Assembly: GCA_949825045.1 (NCBI GenBank)
Contig: OX463814.1
Span: 35,358,383-35,422,382, forward strand
DNA from: Argyresthia goedartella
Lineage: Eukaryota > Arthropoda > Insecta > Lepidoptera > Argyresthiidae
DNA length: 64,000 nucleotides
Direction: 5' to 3'
A program made the position numbers and the translations under genes. The first letter of the stretch is position 1. Each line of letters opens with the position of its first letter. The notes beneath the pieces were generated by a model. It saw nothing but the letters and a program-made list of their open reading frames with translations, had not been told where the DNA came from and searched no databases. This document shows positions 51,420-63,236 of the stretch, in pieces.

Positions 51420-54205
51420 TTGGCTGTTAATTTTAGTTGGTGTCACCTAGAGAATTGGACCCACTGTTACTGTTACACGACACTTACTGCACTTACTGTT
51501 GAAAGACAAATAGAGGTATCCTGTGTTGAGTTGGATAGCTATATTATTGTTTGTGTCTACAGGCCACCGAGGGATGAAAAAGGCCATGGCAATTTCGAAA
51601 TATTTGAGAAATTTATGGAGGAAGCCCTCACTAAACTATGTAATGAGTAATAACAGAATAAAGTTAATTATTTGTGGCGATCTTAATGGAGATTTGCTTG
51701 TAGGAACAAGAATGACACAGCGATTAATAACTTTATTCAAATCGCTTAATTTATGTCATGAATTTTTCGAGCCGACTAGATTTACACTTACCAGCCAAAC
51801 TTGCTAAGATAACATTTTTTGTGACTGTGCATTCACAAGTAAAAGTGTAATTAACTGCTTACCTTCCGATCACAGTGGTCAAACAGTTTCATTCCCAATT
51901 GCTATTAAGGATAAGACTGGTCCATCATTTTATAGGCCTATTACATCCCATAGACTAGAGACATATAAGAAAAACTTAGATATAAATTTGCTAGTACCGG
52001 ATTTTAATGAACAGAACCCAAACAAAATCTACTCAGACTTCTTCAACATTATTCAGACAGAATTCAATAAAGTATTTAAACTAAAGAAAGTCAGTGACTA
52101 CAACGGTAAATCTTAATGACTGGGCAACGTTCGGAATTCGTTAAAGTAGAGTTATCTTGTATGACCTTTATGATCAAAAAACCTATGACTGATCGAAAAT
52201 TTCATGAATATGTTAAAAAATATTCCAAAAAGTAGAGTTATCTTGTAAGACCTTTATGATCAAAAAACCTATAACTTTGATCGAAAATTTCTTGAATATG
52301 TTAAAAAATATTCCAAAACTTTCAAGTTGGTTTGTAGAACTGCAAAAACTTTACACATTAATAGAAAGATTCAAAATTCAAATAATAGAATGAAAACAGT
52401 TTGGCAAATAATAAACAGTGAAACTGGCAAAGTTATACCAAGGGACAATGATTTCTGCCTAAAGATAGGTGATGATGTTGTTAAATCCAGCGCTGATGTT
52501 GCTCGAGCTTTTGAAACATTCTACACCAATGTTCCCTTACTCACAACAGATCGTCTAAAATCATCTCCATATGAAGCAGAGACTTTATTAAAAAATAACA
52601 CTAGCGTCAGTAAGGTATATTTAAAATTTCATCATGTATATCCCTAGGACATTGTCAAAAGGTTTAAATTACTTAACTTAAAAAAATATGGAAGACCTGT
52701 GGGGTATATCAGTCAAAGTAATTGGTTCAGTAATTCTAGTTATAGCCCCACACTTAGCTTATATATTCAATAAATGTGTTGACGATGGCGCTTTCCCAGA
52801 CCTCATGAAACACAGTAAACTGATACCTCTGTTCAAGTCGGGAGATAAGGGTGATCCTTAAAATTTCAGACCAATATCTGTTCTTCCAACACTAAGTAAA
52901 ATATTTGAAAAGATTATACTCAATCAAATGCTCTCACACTTCAACCGTACAAAACAACTCCACGCCAAACAATACGGTTTCACTAGGGGTAAATCGAGTA
53001 CGGATGCATTTATTCTGCATGGGAGGCCGCACAGGAAGCTATCGGAGTTTTTTGCGACCTGTCGAAGGCGTTTGATTGTGTTGATCATAATACGCTATTA
53101 ATTAAATTAAATCATTACGGAGTTAGAAATAAAGCGTTGGATCTACTAAGATCGTACCTAAGCAATATAATTCATAAGGCAGAAGTTGACGGCGTTAAAT
53201 CTGATGGATCGGGTGTAAAAATTGGCGTTCCACAAGGTTCCATATTAGGCCCTTACTTATTCCTGGTATACATTAACAATCTGCCTTTCATGAGAAATTA
53301 ACTGACATAGTGTTGTTTGCTGATGATACTTCAATGGTCTTCAAAATTGAAAGACAAAAAGGAGATTTTGATGATGTTAATGGTGTATATAGCTGGTAAA
53401 TTGAGTTCTGTGGCTTACGCTGTTAGGAACATCAGACAAAGCACGTATGTGGCTACATCTAGGCTAGTATATTTTAGTTACTTTCATAGTGTCATGTCCT
53501 ATAGTATATTGTTGTGGGGGAAAGCAGCGGATATTCAAACTAGTTTTATTTTACAGAAAAGAGCTATTCGAGCAATTTATAATTTAAAACGAACAGACTC
53601 ATTAAGAGAGCTTTTTAAAGAAATTGAGATATTAATTCTAGCTAGTCAATTTATTTTCGAAAATATAATGTATTTACGCAAGAACCTTACAACATTTCTA
53701 AACTTAGCGATAGCTGTAATGTTAACCTAAGAAATAATCACAGACTATGTGCGCCCCGATTTAGACTCGCAAAGGTTAGCAATTCTTTCAAGGGTCAGTG
53801 CATTCTGTACTATAATAAGATACCTCTGGAGATTTTGAAATTGCCGTTTGAGCAATTTAAAAAGCATGTTAAAGCGAGTTTGTCGTAAAATGGATATTAC
53901 AATGTTCATGATTACTTAAATGACAGGACTATATGGGGTTAATTTAGCTCAACACAGACCTTGCTGTTAATAATTTTGTAATTATTTATTTCTGCTCATC
54001 ATAATAATAACATATTTCATATTTGTAATAGTTAAGCACAACCGATTTTTAAAAGAGATCTAAAAATCAATCTGTGGGAGATTCTAGGCCCTTCTTCTCC
54101 CACAGTGGTCAAATGTAGAGAATTGGCAAAAAATGACGTTTGCTAAGTATATGTAAATATCTACAGTAATAAAGTATTTTGACTTTGACTTTGACTTCAA
54201 AGTCA
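51420..54205 (+). pseudogene. Long degenerate LINE with (TTTGAC)n tail
   Basis: 51520-51800: endonuclease scraps ELDSYIIVCVYRPP and LIICGDLNGD. 52330-52640: linker (RKIQNSNNRMKTVWQIINSE). 52860-53340: NFRPISVLPTLSKIFEKIIL, CDLSKAFDCVDHNTLLIK, GVPQGSILGPYLFLVYI and VLFADDTSMVF in changing frames. 53317-53730: SYFHSVMSYSILLWGKAADI. Many shifts and stops. The tail at 54177-54199 is gactttgactttgac. An 87-bp tandem duplication lies at 52144-52319. Confidence 0.8.
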
Positions 54206-54479
54206 AAATTGAATCAAAACTAAAGTTTCCAGGTTGTCTAAAGAGAACATCTGTCCAAATACAGTGAAATATATAAAAACAAGTGACATTGAAGAAATTA
54301 GCCTGGCTGTTAGACCGCCATTAATTAAGAAATTGAATTGTTTCCCACGGTTTCTTATGGGAGGTAAAGGAAACTAAAATTGATAACTGTGTGGGGCACG
54401 GGGCGGTCGACCTAAACAATATGTTTGCCACCCATGACATAATTTGTGATTAGTAAGCTTCTGTCGAAGCAACATTACG

Positions 54480-54660
54480 CTATTGACGTTGGGTTATACC
54501 TGGGTTCGATCCCCGGCTGGGGATAAAGAAAAAAATAATCCCCAGGTCTTGGATGTTTATATGTGTGTGACGTCACTGTTTCTGCTTCCCACGACACAGG
54601 GTATCCTAGTATAGGGCCAGAAGCAATGTATGTGCTTGTATGTAAATTTATATTTATTTA
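54480..54660 (+). mobile_element. SINE family B, plus strand
   Basis: B box ggttcgatccccggctgggg, then ccccaggtcttggatgttta and acgacacagggtatcctagt. Confidence 0.7.
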
Positions 54661-54877
54661 TGTCATATAAAATAATAAAATAATCGATAATAATAATCGT
54701 TTATTTTCAGGCAACACGACCAATAGATAAAAAAATAATTGAAGATTGTTTATAAATTATGTATGAAAAAATCTACTTTACTTATTGTTAGGTAACAAAA
54801 CGCCAACAAACCACAGGTTGCCACAGACTAAACAAACGTGCAGAAGGTATAGGTAGGTACTTACTTAATTAAAGGGT

Positions 54878-55204
54878 TTAACCTCTCAAAAACCGAGGGT
54901 AGTTGGGACGGGTCGCGATTTTGAACCTTATGCCATGGTAATAAAATTTAAAACCTATAACGGAAAAGTGGCATTAGCTAACGCCGGTAGTAATCAAGAG
55001 GTTAATAGAGTTATTTCTAAATTAGAGTCGCTCATTTTTACACTTTACCGATTTAGACGTCCTCACTCAGACAGAGAGCGAATAATAGCCCTTTACCCAG
55101 ATACGAGAGAGAATATTGAATATAATCCACCACGCTTTGTCTCCAACAAAAAAGACGCTATTACTAAGGCTGTCCTTGCGACAACAATATTAAGATTAAA
55201 ATAA
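54878..55204 (+). other. Unrecognised open frame of about 109 codons
   Basis: Open from a TAA at about 54873 to 55204, first Met at 54935. Contains GRDFEPYAMVIKFKTYNGK, LYRFRRPHSDRERIIALYP and ends TTILRLK. Basic, no domain recognised. Lies just left of the Crypton/MULE-like cluster and could be an exon of a mobile element. Confidence 0.3.
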
Positions 55205-55574
55205 TATTTTATCTTCTTTGATACTATAATCCAAAGATTATAAAAATGAAATCAAAACTCTTATGACAAACATTACGCACAGGCCAAACATTTTTTTTAT
55301 TACGATACAGGTCTTGTATGGACACCAATATCATTAAATAACTTTTTAATCATAACGATACACCTATACAACCTTCAGCTGAACCAAGAAGGTTGAACTT
55401 CTACTTTAAAAAAAGGAAAAAAACGAAACACGCACAAGGCGCAATCGATGTTTGCGCCTTGGCGCCAACATTTTACATTTAAATTAAACAAAGTTTGGTT
55501 TTCTTTGTAAAATAAATTAGTTTTTCTGTAAAAACATGTCTGAAAGCGAGGATATGAAAGTGGTAATCGTACAC

Positions 55575-56377
55575 GGGGGACAGGAATGCACGGCCCAGTA
55601 ATGCCCGGCCCCGGAATGCCCGACCCAGGAATCGTGGGATTTGGGACGCCAATTCCGGGGCCGGACATTCCAAGCCGCACATTACTGGGCCGGGCTTTCC
55701 GAGGCCGTGCACTGCCTGTTCGACCCCGGAACGCCCGGCCCCGGAATTGTGGGACGTCTCTCATTGGCTGGAAATACTGGCTTCTGATTGGTCGAATATT
55801 TTCGATTTAACTTAGACGAATCTAAGGTCACGGTCATGGTAGTGAGGTATTTTTGTAAGCAAGTTTAACATTCACTTGACACATATCATAACCTAAAAAA
55901 TATTCATAATTGGTTAGTTTAAAATAAAAACAAACTCAATTCTGCTATTTAAAAAAAAAAACAATAACACTGTGAAGACTGTGTTCAAGTGCATTATATT
56001 TATTGAGTCAAATTTGGCTAGAGTAGGTTATTGTGGCTAAATTTCAATTGGGTTATAGGTTAGGTTAGAACTTAGAAGAAGCAAAACCGAAGCGTAGCGG
56101 AGCGGAGCGGAGCGAAGCGTATGCAAATAAAAAAAAAACATTTAATGATATTAATAGATTTTTGAGATCGAGACACTATGAACACACCCTAATCTCTGAT
56201 GTAGCAGTTGTCTATGGTACTCGGGACGCCAATTCCGGGGCCGGGCATTCCGGGGTCGAGCACTATTTTGTACGGCCACGGAATGCTCGTCCCAGGAATG
56301 ACCGACCCCGGAATCGTGGGCTTTCGGGACGCCAATTCCGGGGCCGGACAATACTGGGCCGGGCATTACAGGGACTC
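55575..56377 (-). mobile_element. MULE-like non-coding DNA transposon, copy 2 (inverted to copy 1)
   Basis: 803 bp, flanked by ATCGTACAC on both sides. Ends GGGGGACAGGAATGC and GCATTACAGGGACTC, the reverse of copy 1 (40543-41377) over its whole length. It interrupts the 5' coding part of the Crypton. Confidence 0.8.
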
Positions 56378-56784
56378 ATCGTACACCACCAGACATTCTG
56401 GAAGATGCGTCAAACATGACCATGACCCTGTTTCCGGCGAAATCTAGGAGCAACTATAATAAATGTTACCACGAGTTCATGGAATGGAAAATGAATAAAA
56501 ATGATACATCATTTTCTGAAAATGTGTTGTTAGCGTACTTTCAAGAGTTATCTGAAAAATATTAAGTGTTAAGTATGTGGGTTAAATACTCCATGATTAA
56601 AAGTACACTCAAAATTTACAAAGAAGTTGACATATCTAAATATAGCAAGCTGATTCCATTTTTGAAACGAAACTCATAAGGATATAAAGGGAAAAAATCC
56701 AAGAATTTTACAGCAGAGCAGATAGATAAGTTCTTAAATGAAGCCCCAGACACATAATATCTCTTCACAAAGGTATTTTTAGTT

Positions 56785-57080
56785 ATTTATCTACACACGT
56801 ATCATAAACGCTCTTTACTGCGTACAAAAACCGCACGTTACGATCAGCATAATGTTAAACAACTTGGTAAAAACTAATTTCATATCTGACAAATTCCTAG
56901 TTTGTCTGTGAAGTTGGTACTGACATTCAAATTTCGAACGCCGACGCGACGCCCGCCTCCGTGATGTTGGTACTACAGAACAAGCTAAACAACTGCAGAG
57001 CCACAATGCCGGTCAAACATGCGGTTCCTGAACACATCAAAGAGAGCTTATGATATGTGTGTAGATAAACTAGTGTATGT
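56785..57080 (+). mobile_element. Family M repeat inserted in the Crypton
   Basis: tttatctacacacgtatcat at 56785 to gtagataaactagtgtatg at 57080; it lacks the right hairpin module. It separates the N-terminal and catalytic parts of the recombinase. Confidence 0.7.
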
Positions 57081-57087
57081 AACTAAC

Positions 57088-57172
57088 TACCAAAAATTAG
57101 TGCAATCTGTAACAATTCATATACATATTACGGTAAATTAATAATTGTTACAGATTGCACTAATTTTTGGTA
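57088..57172. mobile_element. 85-bp hairpin MITE, perfect 28-bp arms, TA duplication
   Basis: TA, then ccaaaaattagtgcaatctg continuing to aacaatt, a 25-bp loop, the exact complement, and TA. TA flanks and simple terminal repeats fit a Tc1/mariner-type MITE. Confidence 0.8.
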
Positions 57173-57839
57173 TAATAGGTGCTTGTAGACGATAAGAGTT
57201 ATACAACATACAATTCAAAGATGTTGAAGTCTTCGAAACTGCACTATTGATCAAAATAAGTAAAACTAAAACCAAGATAGACCGCTCTTTTATCATTACT
57301 GGGAAATATTATGAACATGCAAAAAATACATAGAGCTACGACCAACTGCGTGCAGCAATCCCAGTTTTTTTCTGAACTGTATTGCCGGAAAATTCACGAC
57401 ACAGAGAGTTGGCATTAACAAATTTGAAGCTTTAGGCAAAGTTATTGCCAGCTATCTTCAACTTACCAACCCCGAATTGTACACAGGACACTGCTTTCGC
57501 CGAACATCTGCGACCTTGCTAGTTGACGCTGGTGGAGATATAACGGCAATAAAGCGACACGGTGGTTGGAAGTCAACGACAGTTGCAGAAGCCTATATAA
57601 GTAGATGATTCAATGACTAACAAGATCGCTGTATCCAATTCAATACTTAACAGTATTGAAAATAACAGAAATGAGGTCAACATTAACATACCCTGTCCGA
57701 GTACCTCCAATAACGCTTCCTGTCCGGTTCAAATTCAATTTCATAATTGTAATATTCAGAACATCAATAATTATTACAAGTAAAAATAAATTTGTTATTA
57801 TATTCAGCGTTTTATTTGCAATATTATTTTATGTACTAT

Positions 57840-58030
57840 AGTATGAGAGTAGATAAAGTAGTGTATGACACTGTACATAACATGGTCTTATAAAATTCTT
57901 GTGATACTACTAAAAAACTAGCCTATGGCTCTTTTTTTTAAAACACGCTTGAGTTATATGAACCCTTATTATGCAACAGTCAGTGAACGATAATCGTTCA
58001 CTGGCAACAGTATCATAAACTGCTATAAAA
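57840..58030 (+). repeat. Crypton 3' flank resembling family M
   Basis: gagtagataaagtagtgtat, cactgtacataacatggtct and cagtatcataaactgctata align in order with the right module of family M, with moderate divergence and an inner palindrome (cagtgaacgataatcgttca). It directly follows the Crypton coding region. Confidence 0.6.
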
Positions 58031-58447
58031 CTTGGGAAAAATCATAAAACAAAACACGACTCATGTCCGCTCTCCGCGTTCGCCCGTCATGCACCGAACG
58101 AGTGCCCTAATGTATATGTCACCGTCAGATTGTCGATTCCGTTCGTATATAAATTAACGTGTGTAGTGTTATGCTACTTACATGTCATTTTACAGTATGT
58201 TCAGCTGGATACTTGCTGAGCTGTATAGCTGTATATTTTGTTTCACCTTTATTTTCATAGGACCCTGTAACGTTTTAAACCATAAGAACACATTAACAAA
58301 TCATTTTCGCTTCATATTTTCACACTATCAGCACTTCTAAATCGATAGCGAAGGGGTTTACCTTTGGTGACCTTGTATTTGGCTTTCTCCGAAACTCTGC
58401 AATCTCGGGCTTCGTGCGCGCTGGTGCGCTACCCTTTTATCTTTCGC

Positions 58448-59266
58448 TGTTATGTAATTTTGGCTATGTGAACTTGTTAATTTTTCTATTACGAGCCTGA
58501 AACCAAAATCTGACATTTATTATGTTGTTGTTTATCTGGTTGTCATGGCAATGTCCATTCAAACTCGTTAGCGGTCTGATATGTTTGCTTCAATACTTTT
58601 ACAAAAATACTTTTTCTCTCTTGGCCACTCACAAAAATTGCTTTTAATTTAAATAATTTGTAGATCTCTCCAAAAAGGGTATAAAAGCGGAACATTTCTG
58701 AAATTCTGGGTCTCACTTCAGCTCTCAAGCAAGAAGCATCACCTAAAGGCCTTATCCCGGGGTCGCACTGCCCCGGGATCCTGCGAGCCGCTACTGCTAC
58801 GCCTCCTGACTTGGCGAGCCTCTACCCTGGCCAGCGCTTCGTTGGGTCTCCACTTCACCTGCCCGTTCTCTGTTACACCTGCTCATCAGTGACTTCAGGC
58901 CGACACGCTGCGGGCCTCTACCCTGGCCGGCGTTGCGCTACCCCTACTCCTGCTGCCCGTCGGGGTCTGATGACCGATTGGCCGCCGGCCACACTCTCCG
59001 ACTGCAACTCCTAAATCGCCCACCAGTGCCTCCACTGACCGGTTCACCAGACGTCTACTGCTTCATCGGCCTCCTACTCTCCGTGTCCTCCGCTTCCTTT
59101 TTTTTATCTGGACATCTGTATTTTTATAAAACCTGTCTCATTTCACCCTCATCCTCCTATCATTTTTCTAAAGTCATTGTATATAGCCCTAATAAACTGT
59201 CATTTCTAAATTTTATCCTGGTTGTTTTCTGTTAGGTTCTGGTTAGGTTAATATCTTTACACGACA
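58448..59266 (+). mobile_element. Probable Gypsy-like LTR with promoter, poly(A) signal and primer-binding site
   Basis: TG at 58448 to CA at 59266. Inside are TATAAAAG (58680-58687), an initiator-like tctcacttcag about 30 bp downstream and AATAAA (59191). Directly after the end, from 59270, is tggcgcccaacgt, a classic Gypsy-type primer-binding site. The left edge is tentative. No second LTR in the window. Confidence 0.6.
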
Positions 59267-59282
59267 TTTTGGCGCCCAACGT

Positions 59283-60780
59283 AAAAGTTCTTCTCCACCC
59301 TTCACCTTTTCTGCGCCTTGTCTCTTTCCCTTTGATTTGCTTTCTCTTTCGCTCTTAAATCTTTATCTATTCATCCTTTTCATATTTTCCAAATTCTAAA
59401 ACAAAACTTCATCTAGTTTTTCAACTCATCTGGATTATATTTAGGCCTACATTTAACTTACATTACTTCACTTCACTTCACTTCACTTCTATAACACTTG
59501 ACTCTACACTTAACTATAACCACAGATACTATAATACTATACAGTACAGATGGACAACGTAGAACAAAAAATGTCACCGGCGTAAACAGAGATGCTACGG
59601 AAGCATCTTTAGTTCGAGGCCTATATCGCTAGGTGCAGCACCATCGCAATATTGCAAATACCACGAGATGGCGCTAGGAACTTTAATTACCTACTGCGGA
59701 TGCCACGAGATGGCGCTAGTGCAGCTGGTTCCTTTCTTGTCAAGTCAATGTCAAAAGGTATTGCTCTGTAGGTATTGCTTATTAGATACTACCTACCTAA
59801 AATGTATAATCAGTCAACTCTATTTTATGCAAATGTAATTACTCCAAATCCAAAGACCAACTTACTCTAATACTCAATGGCTGACTATGTAGTGGATTTG
59901 GATTTATGTGCTCTTCGTTTACATACCTACTAGTTTCCTTCATCTTTTTCTACTTCTGCCTACGACCTGGACCCTTTAGAAAAGACGATGGCTTCCGAAT
60001 ACCGGACACCGAATCTCAGCATCAGTATTCGACTTGGAAGAGTTGAAATAGAACTTTGTTGTTTGTGCCGGACCACACGCCGCGGCGTTGCCATACTTCT
60101 CTGTTCATTCATGGATGGCTTGTAATTATAATTAAATAGAAAAGGCTGAGCGTGAGCAGCGTCATGCTTGTCAATCGCATCGATTCGAAACAGTGTTTCC
60201 AACTCCGAAAATTCCATGTCGCTAACCACGCCACGAAAATACGCTAGATGATTCATTCAACCAAATTTATGGCTTTTGAAGAAATTATTAATCAGAACAT
60301 CGCTTTTAAACAGCAAATTCGAATTATAAGTACCTATAATACAGCTCGTGTCAAATAATCGTGTTGGGATTGGTAAATTTTTTCAAAAGCGTTTGATATT
60401 CCTAGATGTCAGAATCACATGTAAAGGCCACAGTTCTTAAAGCTAATTCCCTGCAATAGCTATCGTTGAGGTAGGGTCCAGTAATTTTTGAATACGACTG
60501 TAATCAACCCTAAAAATGTATGAATAATTTGCAAATATAAAATAAAAATGTAAGAATATTGCACAAAATAATGCTAACAGACAAATAAAAATGGAAAATA
60601 CATGCAAACAGGCATTTAATGGATGTAAATCCATTTTTTTTTGTCTAGGACTTAAGCAATAATCGCCATTTCTAGCGACAAAGTCGCTAAATGGCGGCCC
60701 AATCAACGCGGCTACGTTGCCAGATTTCAGAAGACGGCTAGGACTGCGCAAATTCTCTTCTCTGATGCAGCAAGCTCACT
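59283..60780. other. Leader or unrelated sequence, nothing firm
   Basis: Contains a (CTTCA)n run (59463-59488), ccacgagatggcgcta twice (59660 and 59708) and a minus-strand open frame at 59960-60256 (LAYFRGVVSDMEFSELETLF) that was not recognised. Confidence 0.3.
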
Positions 60781-60789
60781 ACAACCTCA

Positions 60790-61084
60790 GGGGTCATCCA
60801 AGTATTACGTAAGCACCAAGATGTGGTTGGGGGAGGATCATTACTTAGCATATTTTAATGTAAGGGGGGCCGGGGGAGTTTGGATGGTGATTACGTCAGC
60901 AATATATTACTTCATTTTTTGTTTGAGTAAAAAAATTTAATAAAAATATCGTTTAAATGTTAATAATAAAAATATAAACGATACGACGTTAATATTTTGT
61001 CTTTCGCAAATGATGTGTGTGGTGTATATGAATAGAAGAAACAAAACTACTAAAATTATGCTTACGTAATACTTGAATGATCCC
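60790..61084. mobile_element. MITE with 27-bp terminal inverted repeats
   Basis: Left aggggtcatccaagtattac, right the complement (gtaatacttgaatgatccct) with three mismatches over 27 bp; interior AT-rich with a G-rich patch. Confidence 0.65.
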
Positions 61085-61089
61085 TCGAA

Positions 61090-61610
61090 AGTTCGCCTCC
61101 TCATCGCCCGTACAAGCAGACTCTTGACCAGTTTTAAACCCTTTTACCAAGCTATAAGGTTGAAAATCGCGGGCCTTCGGACAAAAACCCTGCAGATTCT
61201 ATTTGCGTCAGCTTGCAGGCAGCACAGATACTATAACACTATACAGCAGCAACCTCTTCTGCCGTGCGCCGTGTGCCGTGTGCCGCGTGCCGTGTGCCTT
61301 GTGGCAGACCATTCAAACCACGTAACTATATAGGTAAGTATAATATGAAAGAAAAATAGACAAAGTAGGTAGGTAGCTACTATTATATTACCACATATAC
61401 TAATATTGTACTCATATTAAACTATATGAGTATGAAAAACAAACACGTATAAAAAGCTTTTATTTATATATTTACGTATGTATATAATTACTTAATTACT
61501 AGAACACAGAAGTATTAATACTAGTGGTTCTTTCAGCGCTATAGTCTGTAATAAAACGATCTAATATAGTTAATGACGTCACGCGAACACTGAGGTAATT
61601 TAAACATTAA
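61090..61610. other. Unassigned; contains a GTGCC-type microsatellite
   Basis: 61262-61302 is a run of gccgtg/gccgcg variants. The rest is AT-rich. Confidence 0.35.
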
Positions 61611-61615
61611 GGACC

Positions 61616-61722
61616 ATACCACAAAAATATGAACTACTGTTCAACACTTGTTTAAAAACAAAAACGTATGGGATTCTACGTTTGTTTTGAGGTTAAACGC
61701 TGTTTAACATTTTTTGTGGTAA
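61616..61722. mobile_element. Small hairpin MITE, copy 2
   Basis: Reverse orientation of 17136-17239: starts accacaaaaatatg, ends aacattttttgtggtaa. Confidence 0.6.
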
Positions 61723-61729
61723 CACGGTT

Positions 61730-63230
61730 AAAGTCGAGCGCGATGTTTTGTGTCCGTGATCCTAGCCAGAATTAATACTAATATCACTATCTGCATCATC
61801 ATCATCATGATCATCGCTGACATGAATTATTAAAGAGTCTGAGACTGTCAATCAAATCGTCAAGATTGCACATCTTATTTCCATCTTTGATTGCATGGCT
61901 GATATATTCTTGCCTTTTATCAGGAGTAGAGATGTAAGGTCCGTATTAAACCGATTGTTTAAATACCAACTATACACATTTAACCGCACATGTGCGGGTA
62001 ACCCGTTTTGATCGAGGGTTTGGGTTTAATGCATCTTTTATCGCAACTACTTGAGTTACATTTCTATTTGCATTGTTAGTTCCTCGTGGATTGCTAAAGA
62101 GTTATATAGACGGATTTCCCGATGACAGTTACTACAGGAATAATAAATTATCGATTTAAATAATCATAAGGTTTCTGAAACCTAAATTGTTTCGCGGTTT
62201 GGAAATAATTTCTAAGTATATACATACATAAATAATTAACCAATTTAACTGCACAAAAGGCACAGTAACGAGCATTTAATCGTGCACTTTTGGGTTTAAC
62301 GATTAATTTGTAACTCTAATCAGGAGTAACATTATTTATACATCGAAACGTCATATTAGCCAGAAAGTGTGAAATCGAAATATTTTGTGTGTCGTGAGTG
62401 GTAAATGTGACCAAAAAGCCAGAAATGTGTGTCACATTTATATGAAGGCTTGTGTTTAAAGGACCTATTTTACTACCAATAAATTCAAAATGACCGCCAG
62501 AATGGATAAATGATCACCCAATTGTGTTTCACGAAATACTGTAGAAATTAAGCTATTTTTCTTTTATGTTTTGTGTGCTTAAGTTTATGTTTTAAGTATT
62601 TTTTCTTGTTCTTATATGTTCAACCTAATACGAAGGATAAAGGGTTCTTCGCTTCGCTCACCCCCTTTACCCTTCTCCTAAGCTACCGCAGTATTTTTCC
62701 CTGATATTTGCTGCCACTTTTGGTGATCATTTATACATTTTGGTGCGAAAAAATCATTTTGGTTTTAAATTGTAGCCATTTATATCTAACAACACACAAA
62801 ACATGTGCATAATCAGAAATTATCAGAATCTGTATAATACTTATAGATCATACTTTCTGGCTAGGATCACGGACAATAGGCGACATTGGTCATTGTTGTT
62901 GAATGTATCCACTATCCACAAACTAAATAGAGTAGAGAGTGTATCTGTCACAGGCAGGCGTCTGTGTAATATGTATGTATCTGTGGTTCGTTATTAGGGG
63001 TGCTAGCGATCACATATACAGCGATGCAGGCGCACTTTCACGGTTGCAAAGTCCCGCCATCTATGGGATAAAAAGAGTAACTAATCTGCTTGAAATGAGC
63101 GTCCTGTGGTGCCATCTAGAAGTGTGTTGACTGAAACCATAGCGATTAACTACAATCGTTACTGCTAGCGCCATCTCTGTATTACGAAGGGTTACTAATT
63201 CTAAGCTCTGAGGGACTAGCACCCACTGCT
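61730..63230. other. AT-rich, repeat scraps only
   Basis: 62540-62710 carries a small repeat (atgttttaagtattttttct, then ctaagctaccgcagtatttt) shared with 14270-14330, 24305-24360 and 8200-8280. No gene recognised. Confidence 0.35.
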
Positions 63231-63236
63231 ATAACA

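Larger units (their letters stand above)
56387..57790 (+). pseudogene. Crypton tyrosine recombinase, broken and split by two MITEs
   Basis: N-terminal DNA-binding part (56387-56755): PAKSRSNYNKCYHEFMEWKM, ENVLLAYFQELSEKY, and later EQIDKFLNEAPDT. Catalytic part after 57179: CRR-stop-ELYNIQFKDVEVFE (first catalytic Arg), IAGKFTTQRVGINKFEALGK, LYTGHCFRRTSATLLVDAGG with the HxxR box (His 57489, Arg 57498), IKRHGGWKST (second His 57558) and VAEAYIS with the nucleophilic Tyr at 57594. A +1 shift follows and the tail (DDSMTNKIAVSNSILNS) ends at TAA near 57785. The start may be the ATG near 55535, left of the inserted MULE-like element. Crypton recombinases move DNA through a Tyr-DNA intermediate. 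Several stops and shifts make this copy dead. Confidence 0.8.
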
